The position numbers and the translations under genes are program-made. DNA of 64,000 bases. Origin: Alligator mississippiensis (Eukaryota > Chordata > Crocodylia > Alligatoridae). Below are positions 23,624 to 64,000 of the stretch, piece after piece. The stretch's first letter is position 1. Each line of letters begins with the position of its first letter. The notes below the pieces were generated by a model. That model saw only the letters and a program-made list of their open reading frames with translations. It was not told where the DNA came from and made no database searches. The stretch is from positions 142,381,433-142,445,432 of the forward strand of contig NC_081824.1 of NCBI RefSeq assembly GCF_030867095.1, given 5' to 3'.

Positions 23624-25803
23624 AGATTCATAGATGTTAGGGTCGGAAGGAACCTCAATAGATCATCGAGTCCGACCCCCTGCATAGGCAGGAAAGGGTG
23701 CTGGGTTTAGATGAGCCCAGCTAGATGCTCATCTAACCTCCTCTTGAAGACCCCCAGGGTAGGGGAGAGCACCACCTCCCTTGGGAGCCCGTTCCAGACC
23801 TTGGCCACTCGAACTGTGAAGAAGTTCTTCCTAATGTCCAGTCTAAATCTGCTCTCTGCTAGCTTGTGGCCATTGTTTCTTGTAACCCCCAGGGGCGCCT
23901 TGGTGAATAAATCCTCACCTATTCCCTTCTGTGCCCCCGTGATGTACTTATAGGCAGCCACAAGGTCGCCTCTCAACCTTCTCTTGCGGAAGCTGAAAAG
24001 GTCCAGTTTCTCTAGTCTCTCCTCGTAGGGCTTGGTCTGTAGGCCCTTAACCATACGAGTGGCCCTTCTCTGGACCCTCTCCAGGTTATCCGCATCCCTC
24101 TTGAATTGCGGAGCCCAGAATTGCACGCAGTACTCCAACTGTGGTCTGACCAGCGCCCGATAGAGGGGAAGTATCACCTCCTTGGACCTATTCGTCATGC
24201 ATCTGCTGATGCACGATAAAGTGCCATTGGCTTTTTTGATGGCTTCGTCACACTGCCGGCTCATGGTCATCTTGGAGTCCACTAGGACTCCAAGATCCCT
24301 TTCCACTTCCGTGCCACCCAGCAGGTCATTCCGTAGGCTGTAGGTGTGCTGGACATTTTTCCTCCCTAGGTGCAGCACTTTGCATTTCTCCTTGTTGAAT
24401 TGCATTCTGTTGTTTTTTGCCCACTTGTCCAACCTGTCCAGATCTGCTTGCAGCTGTTCCCTGCCCTCCGGCGTGTCCACATCTCCCCATAGCTTTGTGT
24501 CATCTGCAAACTTGGACAGAGTACATTTCACTCCCTCGTCCAAGTCACTGATGAAGACATTAAAGAGTATCGGTCCAAGGACCGAGCCCTGTGGGACCCC
24601 ACTGCCCACACCCTTCCAGGTCGAAACCGACCCATCCACCACGACTCTCTGGGTGCGACCCTCCAGCCAATTCACCACCCACCAGACTGTGAAGTCATCC
24701 AAGTCACAGCCTCTTAACCTGTTCACCAGTATGGGGTGGGATACCGTATCGAAGGCCTTCCTGAAGTGTAAGTATACGACATCCACCCCTCGTCCTTTGT
24801 CCAGGCGTTTCGTAACCTGGTCATAAAAAGAAACTAGATTGGTCAGGCACGATCTGCCTGCCATGAACCCATGCTGATTTCCCCTCAGCATAATTTGTCC
24901 TGCCAGGCTCTCATAAATGTGAGCCTTGATAATTTTTTCAAAGACTTTGCCAAGGATGGAGGTGAGACTGACTGGCCTATAGTTGCCCGGGTCCTACTTC
25001 CTCCCCTTTTTGAAAATGGGGACCACGGTGGCCCTTTTCCAGTCCTCCGGGACTTGGCCCGTCCACCACGAGCTTTCAAATATTCCCGCCAGTGACTCTG
25101 CAATGACGTCGGCCAGTGCCTTCAGCACCCTCGGATGGAGCTCATCCGGGCCTGCCAACTTAAAGGCATCCAGTTCTTCCAAATGACTCTGCACCATTTC
25201 AGGGTCTACGCATGGAAGTCTGGCGCCTTGCTGCTGCCTCTCTACAACCCCAGTGAGAGACTTGTCGTGCCCCTCACTTAAGAACACTGAGGCAAAGAAC
25301 TCGTTGAGGAGTTCAGCCTTGTCCCCCCTGTCCGTCACCAATTGTTTCTGCCCATTTAGCAGTGGTCCTATTCCTCCCTGGGCCTTCCTTTTACTCCCTA
25401 TATATCTAAAAAACAATTTCTTGTTGTCTTTTACTTGGGTTGCCATCCTCAGCTCCATGGTAGCTTTGGCCCATCTAACTGCCTCCCTACAAGCACGAGC
25501 AGAGGAGGTATATTCATCTTTGGTGATCTCTCCCTGTTTCCACTTTTTATGTGCTCCCCTTTTGGCCCTTAGGCTGCCCTGGATTTCTCTGGTCAGCCAT
25601 GGAAGCCTCCTGGCCCCTTTCCCTCTTTTGCCTCGCTCGGGGATCGTCTTGCTTTGTGCCCGAAGGATCGTTTCCTTTAGGCACAGCCACCCTTCTTGGG
25701 CTTCCATCTCTTCAAATCTCCTACTCTGCAGTGCGTTCTTGACTAATCGCCTGAGTTCATTGAAATCAGCTTTCCTAAAGTCTAGCACTTTCACCCTACC
25801 TTA
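23624..25803 (-). mobile_element. CR1 LINE, RT domain with one in-frame stop
   Basis: The minus frame from 25794 to 23707 encodes the CR1 ORF2 RT and C-terminal region. Only one interruption is visible: a TAG at 24996-24994, where the sister copies have GAG (58.6 kb) or AAG (63.6 kb). RT motifs are present: FRKAFDTV (motif A), SGVPQGSVLGP (B), SKFADDTKLWG (C, with both aspartates). The 3' end is ATAGATTCATAGATGTTAGG in plus reading. It is 5'-truncated (no endonuclease domain) and inserted in an older LINE. Confidence 0.93.
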
Positions 25804-25925
25804 TAACCTTGTATGTTCTGGTTATCCATAGAAACATCTATTCCCTCTGGGAATCCTGCTTACAACAACATCCTGTGACAATGAGTTTCACAGTCAAATT
25901 AAGTGCTGACTGAAAATACCAAGGT
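25804..25925 (-). mobile_element. old CR1/L3-type LINE, right part
   Basis: ACAACATCCTGTGACAATGA and GTTTCACAGTCAAATTAAGTG are CR1-clade 3' coding and UTR motifs in reverse. It continues the fragment at 23411-23623 around the inserted young CR1. Confidence 0.6.
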
Positions 25926-25929
25926 AACT

Positions 25930-27040
25930 AGGAATACCCCCACTTCCTTTCTCCATTCCTTTATCATATCCTATTTGGGACACATCCACATGGAAAAATC
26001 ATGTGCCAGTCAGCTGTGCAGACAAACACTCCATGCTGCTCCATGCAGGAGGCTGCCTCCTAAAAACGTGCAGTTACATACATGTGGCACAATAAAAAGG
26101 CTAATTAGCCCTGCTGAGCAACAGTGGCAATGACGTACCACTTAGCCTTTTCTCATGCTCATCACACTGCTTGTGACACTATGAGAAGGTGGCTACACAG
26201 TTTATAATTTATATGGCAGCCCACAAGCAGCAGGACAGGATATTTGGAGGACGTTTTGCCTGGCATGGTAATTGTGCCATGATTTTAGATTGTAAAATCA
26301 AAGGCAGGGACTTTCTTATACTACATTTATGCAGAGTACATCTAAGGCAATGATTAAATGTACTGATTAAAGGGCTATTGTAATGCAAATATTTACATAC
26401 TCACAGCTTTTACAGCAATCAAGAAGGCAAGCTCCAAGAATACCCACAAGATTGAGTCCCTCGGGTGAAACAGGGGGATAAACAGCACTTTTGTGGATCC
26501 CAAGTGGATTTGGTTAGGAGATTTTTGTTGATCTTCCATGAGGTCTAAGGCTATGGTAAGCACAACCAGAAGGAGATGTTTGGGGAACTTTATATAAGAA
26601 ACTGAACATTAACTGCCTCCAGGGTTAGGGGGGTGGAAAATAGAGTTTCAAGGATTTAAATGTTGGACTTATGCAACTAAGTGCTTTGGTAGATCTAGAC
26701 CTTCAGGTGTACAAAGCCTGTCAGGTTAGCCCCTAAAAACATTACCACTGCAATGATTTTTTCATTGAATTTAGTGGAACAGGTTTAAAATAAAAGAAAA
26801 AAGAAAAATAAATAGCCCTTCATCCCTGACAAATTAGACAAGGCCTTGAAGCAAACCCCAGAATTCAAATGGTATTGAATTTAACAAAAAGTGCAGATAA
26901 GCATCCCAGCTTTGCTCTTGGGCCTGAGGTAAAGGTTGAATTGGAAAAAGAAGGGAGATGTAATCTTCCAAGCTCTGTCCATGACAGATACACCAAAGTA
27001 AGTGGGTGCCCTCAGTAGACAGTGCACACCTGCAAGTGTT
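25930..27040. other. intergenic, no feature recognised
   Basis: AT-rich; short ORFs without similarity. Confidence 0.55.
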
Positions 27041-27046
27041 GTATTC

Positions 27047-28745
27047 ATATATTTCATAGACATTAGGGCTGGAAGGGACCTCGGAAGATCATCGAGTCTA
27101 GCCCCCTTTCCCAGGGGCAGGAAGTCAGCAGGGGTCATTGGATCCCAGCAAGAAAAGCATCCAGGTTTCTCTGGAAGGCCTTCAAAGTGGGTGCTTGAAC
27201 CACCTCCAGCAGCAGTCTATTCCAGACCTTGAGGGCTTGGACAGTAAAGAAGTTCTTCCTTGTGTCCAGCCTGAAACGGTCCTACAGGCGTTTGTGACAA
27301 TTTGACCTTGTCATCCCTTGGGGCGCTCTGGTGAACAGATGTTCCCCCAGATCCTGGTGAGCACCCCAATAAACTTTTAGGCGGCCATCAGATCTCCCCT
27401 GAGCCCACACTTTTCCAGGCTGAAAAGTCCCATGGCTCTCAGCCTCTCATCATAAGGTCTGTTTTCTTGACCTCTGATCATGCACGTGGCTCTCCTTTGC
27501 ACTCTCAAGCTTCTCCACATCCTTTTTGAATTGTGGAGCCCAAAACTGAACGCAGTACTCCAGTTGCAGCCTCACCAGAGCCGAGTACAATGGGAGAATG
27601 ATGTCCTGGGATTTGCTTGAGAAGCATCTATGAATGCAAGCCAGTGTTTTGCTTGCTTTACTAGCTGCAGCATGACATTGAAGGCTCATGTTCATCTTGT
27701 GGTCAGTCATGAACCCCAAGTCCTTTTCGTCTGTAGTGCTAACCAGTGTAGCACTGCCGAGCCTATAAGCATGCTGCGGGTTTTTCTTCCCAAGGTGGAG
27801 AACCTTGCATTTTCAGTGTTGAACACCATCAGGTTCTCATCCGCCCATTTCCTGAGCCTGTCAAAGTCAGCCTGGATCACCCTCCTGTCCTCAGGTGTGG
27901 GCGTTTTACCCCAAAGTTTGGTGTTGTTGGTGAACTTGGCCAGTCCGCTTCTGATACCAATGTCCACATCATTAATGAAGATGTTGAATAGTGTTGGCCC
28001 AAGGACAGAGCCTTGAGGGACCCCACTGGTCACAGTGCACCACAACAATTGACTTCCATCAACCACCACCCTCTGGGTCCAACCACGAAGCCAATTCCCC
28101 AGCCAGCAGATCGTGGTGAAGCCAAGACCACAGTTGGCCAGTTTTGCTAAGAAGTGATCATGGGATACCAAATCAAAGGCTTTTTTAAAAGTCCAGATAC
28201 ACAACATCAATCTCTTCTCCCTTGTCCAGGTGAAAGGTCACCTGGTCATAAAAGGAAATAAGATTGGTCAAGCAAGACCTACCCGCAACAAACCAATGCT
28301 GGCTATCCCTCAGGAGGCTGCCATCGGCCAGTCTGTTAAGAATGGTCTCTTTGATAATCTTTTCTAAGACCTTCCCCAGGATAGAGGTCAGGCTGATGGG
28401 CCTGTAGTTACCCAGATCCACTTTCCTCCCTTTCTTGAAGATAGGCACCACATTGGCCTTCTTCCAGTCTTCGGGCACTTCACCAAAGCACCAGGAGTTT
28501 TCAAAGATCCTTGCCAGGGGCTGAGCTATGATGCTTGCCAGCTTCTTGAGTACTCTGGGGTGTAAACTGTCAGGGCCGGCTGACTTGAAGGTGTCCAGCC
28601 TCTCAAGGTGTTCCTTCACAAGGCCAGCACTGATGGAGGGTAAGGAATCACCCTCACCCAGGCGTTCCCATCCCATAATGGACAGAGGTGCCCCTTGGGA
28701 CTGGTAAAAAAGCGATGCAAAGTACCCATTTAGCAAGTTGGCTCT
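27047..28745 (-). mobile_element. decayed CR1 LINE, RT region
   Basis: Three overlapping minus frames (28736-28185, 28210-27707, 27719-27450) give ORF2 in order. They are separated by frameshifts, the first between YLDF and KKAFD within motif A. Motif C reads FTNNTKLW, so the catalytic aspartate pair is lost. The 3' end begins TTTCATAGACATTAGGGCTG. A different subfamily from the 23.6 and 58.6 kb copies. Confidence 0.92.
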
Positions 28746-29185
28746 CTCTTATATGCTTTCTCTGACCACGTTGCATGCGACTGCCCCTCAGACTCATAAA
28801 ATCTACCATGCCCATCTTTCTCACCATGAAGTATTCATGCCTTACTGGGCTCTTTGGGTTTGTTTCCTACCTAACCAGGAAGCATATATATAGTGGTGCT
28901 CTCCCCAAACTCAAACATATATTGCACCAAGTGTGCTGCTGCTCTCACATTACATGTGTCTTCACAATATGAACCTTCCTCTTTTTGTTTTATTTACATG
29001 CTTTGATAAGCACTTAAAGAGTAAACAATATTGGCATTTAGGGTATAGAGTATCCCCACTGGCATTGGAGTTACCACCTCTGTGAAATGAATAGGATAGT
29101 TCACATCTCTACAGCATTTTTAGAATCCTCTGCAAAATCAAGCTTCCACTGCTGTTTCATTTATACTTGTCTAGCAGGCTTGTCT
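28746..29185. other. intergenic, no feature recognised
   Basis: No supported feature. Confidence 0.5.
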
Positions 29186-29189
29186 TTTG

Positions 29190-30075
29190 GAGCTTGGGAT
29201 CAGTCCCAGGATTGAAATCTTGCTGTTTTGATTGGTGGAGCTGATCCCCCAATCAGGAGGCAGCAAGAGGAATGCAGTCACGCCCCTTTCCTGAGGGGAG
29301 GGGGAAAGAAGTCCCGTCCCCCCCCCCCCAATGGACCTGATGGAAGACTGCAACACTCAGGTCTGGAAGACTTCAGGGGTGGAGCCGTGGAGCACATAAA
29401 AGGAGCTGCATGCCCAGCATGAGGAGAACACATTCAGGAGAGAGAAGAGAGAAGAGCGGGGCTTAGAAGAGCTGAGGAGAGCTGCTCAGCAGGGTGAAGC
29501 AGTAGCCCAGAAGCACCTCTAAAGACTTCCATCAGCGGATGGTTCCAGCAGCTAGGTTCTTGGTGTGCAGCACGGCACATGGTGTCCAGACCCTGGGAGC
29601 TGCGTGAGGCGGCTCAGGTCTGCAACCTCTGGTGTGCACAGGACGGTGCATGGAGTAGGACCTTCGGAGCGCTTGGGCTCCTGAAAGGGGAGGTCCCACT
29701 GAGAGGGGCCCCCCCTAAAGTTATCAGCTTCTTTGTAGGGCTTGGGAAAAGCCCAAGGGCATTGGGGTTCCCCCTCGGGATTAAGTTTATCTTTGGGGTT
29801 TATCTGTTTCAGATCAGATTCTTACCTGTATATGAGAGCACTGGTATAAGGTTTTATGTCATTTACCCAGAGGGTATTGTTTATGTTACTGGTTTAGATA
29901 TCTTATAAGTATATACATACTTTGTACATATGTTTATATCCATGTTCCTTTCCCTTGTGATATGTTAATGTAAATACATGTGTATATAGTTAAGTCCCCT
30001 GACTGTCCTGACCTGGTTCTATAGGGACGGAGGGAAACTGAGCGGTCTGCAGTTCCCACCCCACAGCATACCTGC
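29190..30075 (+). mobile_element. LTR-like element
   Basis: Contains a promoter-like CACATAAAAGGAGCTGC (about 29394), a downstream GAGAGAAGAGAGAAGAG tract and GGCTTAGAAGAGCTGAGGAG. It closes with AATACATGTGTATATAGTTA, then CCACCCCACA. The arrangement parallels 18.1-19.5 kb (AGAAGAGCTG..., ATGTATATAGTTAAG). Left end and target duplication were not found. Confidence 0.5.
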
Positions 30076-30399
30076 CAGCTAGCAATCCCCTTCAATTGGA
30101 GAAGGGGAGTATATACCCAAGATACCTGGGCTACACTTGGTTCCTATTTTCAAAGCTCTTTTTGCAAACGTATCAATTAGAGATGTATAAAGGGAAAACT
30201 GAGACTCTGGAAAAGAAAAAGCTGCTGAAGGGAGGTGGCATTGCCACTATGCCATATCCCTCTGCATCAGCCAGGTACGAGGCTTGAATATAATACTCAC
30301 AACAATGAATATGCACAAAATTATACATGTATATCATTTCTAGAAGCTGCAACTTCAATTTACTTAAATAATTTGCAGTTGTGAGTTCTACTGTGGGAG

Positions 30400-30405
30400 T
30401 TTAAT
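30400..30405 (-). terminator. candidate poly(A) signal of C6orf118
   Basis: Minus-strand ATTAAA about 320 bases after the TGA. It is the nearest plausible variant signal; nothing else supports it. Confidence 0.25.
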
Positions 30406-30723
30406 TAAATATCATCTGGTCCTTGAATAAAGGTTCCACTACTAAATGAGGACAGTTTCTACTGAAACTATATAAGGAAAGGCACCACTATTTATACTAT
30501 TGCTATTATTAGTGGTGGGTATTTCTCTAGATGGCATATGGAAATATCAGTGTCTACACCCATGATAATCTGTGCAAATACTGACACATTTATCTTATTG
30601 AAGTTGCATTATAATATTTGATTCTAAGGCCCAGCATCAGTTTTTCAAAACTGGGTTTCATCTTGCATGGTCTCAGGATGTCAAAAGTATGTTCAGTGCA
30701 GCTAGAATTTATCTTCCTACACA

Positions 30724-62612
<31,889 letters not shown>

Positions 62613-62639
62613 GGAAAAACTGACCGTTGCAGCACAGAT

Positions 62640-63020
62640 TAGGGTAGAGAGGAAAGAAAGGAAAATAGCTGAGTTTTAGTTTAGAGAAATGTTTAACACA
62701 AACCTAACCTGTTCTAGTTTGATTATAGCATATTGTAAGAAGAGCTGGTCAGACACTTTTTAACTAAATGTTTTTCATCAGAAGATGTTTTTCATCGACT
62801 CAAAAATGATTTAAGGGAAATGATAATAAAGGATTTTTCTGTTTTGAAAGAAAAGGTTTTAAATAGTCTTGAATTTGAAAAAACAAACAAACAGATTTTT
62901 CCATCATGTTTAACTGAAAAAAAATCATTTTTAGTTCAAAGAGACCATTTTCTGAAATGAACTTATAGTGAAGAGTAACACATGCACACACACACACATC
63001 CACAACTTTTTTATTTGAAA
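62640..63020. other. upstream flank of C6orf118 exon 1
   Basis: AT-rich, no CpG island or TATA box that I can call a promoter. A short (CA)n sits at 62985-62998. Either the promoter is weak in sequence terms or there is another exon further upstream. Confidence 0.4.
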
Positions 63021-64000
63021 CGATCCTTTGGGCACAAAGCAAGACAATCCCCGAGCAAGGCAAAAGAGGGAAAGGGGCCAGGAGGCTTCCATGGCTGACC
63101 AGAGAAATCCAGGGCAGCCTAAGGGCCAAAAGGGGAGCACATAAAAAGTGGAAACAGGGTGAGATCACTAAAGATGAATATACCTCCTCTGCTTGTGCTT
63201 GTAGGGAGGCAGTTAGGCGGGCCAAAGCTACCATGGAGCTGAGGATGGCAACCCAAGTAAAGGACAACAAAAAATTGTTTTTTAGATATATTGGGAGTAA
63301 AAGGAAGGCCCAGGGAGGAATAGGACCCCTGCTAAATGGGCAGAAGCAATTGGTGACAGATAGAGGGGACAAGGCTGAACTCCTCAACGAGTTCTTTGCC
63401 TCAGTGTTCCTAAGCGAGGGGCACGACAAGTCTCTCACTGGGGTTGTAGAGAGGCAGCAGCAAGGCGCCAGACTTCCATGCGTAGATCCTGAGGTGGTGC
63501 AGAGTCATTTGGAAGAACTGGATGCCTTTAAGTCGGCAGGCCCAGATGGGCTCCATCCGAGGGTGCTGAAGGCACTGGCCAACGTCATTGCAGAGCCACT
63601 GGCGGGAATATTCGAATGCTCGTGGCGCACGGGCCAAGTCCCGGAGGACTGGAAAAGGGCTAACGTGGTCCCCATTTTCAAAAAGGGGAGGAAGAAGGAC
63701 CCGGGCAACTATAGGCCGGTCAGTCTCACCTCCATCCTTGGTAAAGTATTTGAAAAAATTATCAAGGCTCACATTTGTGAGAGCCCGGCAGGGCAAATTA
63801 TGCTGAGGGGAAACCAGCATGGGTTTGTGGCGGGCAGATCGTGCCTGACCAACCTAGTCTCTTTCTATGACCAGGTTACGAAACGCCTGGACACAGGAGG
63901 AGGGGTGGATGTCGTATACCTGGACTTCAGGAAGGCCTTCGATACGGTATCCCACCCCATACTGGTGAACAAATTAAGAGGCTGTGATGTGGATGACTGC
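63021..64000 (+). mobile_element. young CR1 LINE, runs off the window
   Basis: Open in one plus frame from the 5' junction to the end of the window. It first covers the linker before the RT (AQSKTIPEQGKRGKGARRLP, KKLFFRYIGSKRKAQGG), then RT up to motif A and beyond. 5'-truncated just after a T-rich host stretch. It starts about 500 bases further upstream in the element than the 58.6-kb copy. The 3' part lies beyond 64000. Confidence 0.94.

Noticed and set aside
24344..24826. 160-codon plus ORF (and its counterparts at 58902-59384 and 25253-25831)
   Set aside because: Antisense shadow of the CR1 reverse-transcriptase frame; it repeats wherever CR1 does.
29316..29333. Poly-C run as a regulatory site
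   Set aside because: Homopolymer inside an LTR-like unit; length probably unreliable in the assembly.

Overview
The window looks like nuclear DNA of a reptile, most probably a crocodilian (a turtle is the main alternative). It is AT-rich, with long introns and intergenic DNA. It is crowded with CR1 LINEs whose 3' ends carry the (ATCTATGA)-type tail, with hAT and Tigger-like DNA transposons, Ty3/gypsy LTR elements and a Helitron fragment. Nothing bacterial or plasmid-like is present. The lineage call rests on repeat character alone and is an inference.

The one protein gene I can support is on the minus strand. It starts at about 62.6 kb and ends at 30.7 kb. Nine coding exons can be joined in frame into a 479-residue coiled-coil protein that I recognise as the orthologue of human C6orf118, an uncharacterised vertebrate protein. 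Eight of its introns lie in the window. Seven use GT-AG ends. Intron 6 appears to use a GC-AG pair. The first exon carries a third or more of the protein; the last lies 8.4 kb beyond exon 8.

Layout: 1-30.7 kb is intergenic DNA downstream of the gene. It holds an inverted-repeat element (2.9-3.7 kb), a solo LTR with a 5-bp target duplication (3.7-4.5 kb), CR1 3' ends, a Tigger-like element (7.7-8.2 kb), and a decayed chromodomain Ty3/gypsy provirus (11.4-13.9 kb) that is split by a Helitron piece with a 14-bp duplication. It also holds two long LTR-like units (18.1-19.5 and 29.2-30.1 kb), a near-complete CR1 RT region nested in an older LINE (23.4-25.9 kb) and a decayed CR1 (27.0-28.7 kb). From 30.7 to 62.6 kb the gene's introns carry more of the same. 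Intron 5 holds three copies of one hAT foldback family plus a 1.5-kb element that is almost entirely one giant hairpin. Intron 1 holds a young CR1 with a 473-codon open RT region. A second, almost identical CR1 starts at 63.0 kb and runs off the end, so the two form direct repeats around exon 1.

No RNA gene, CRISPR array or complete transposase gene was seen. The most useful results are the full exon reconstruction with its GC-AG intron, the Helitron insertion with an unexpected target duplication, the giant hairpin element, and the CR1 direct repeats flanking exon 1.
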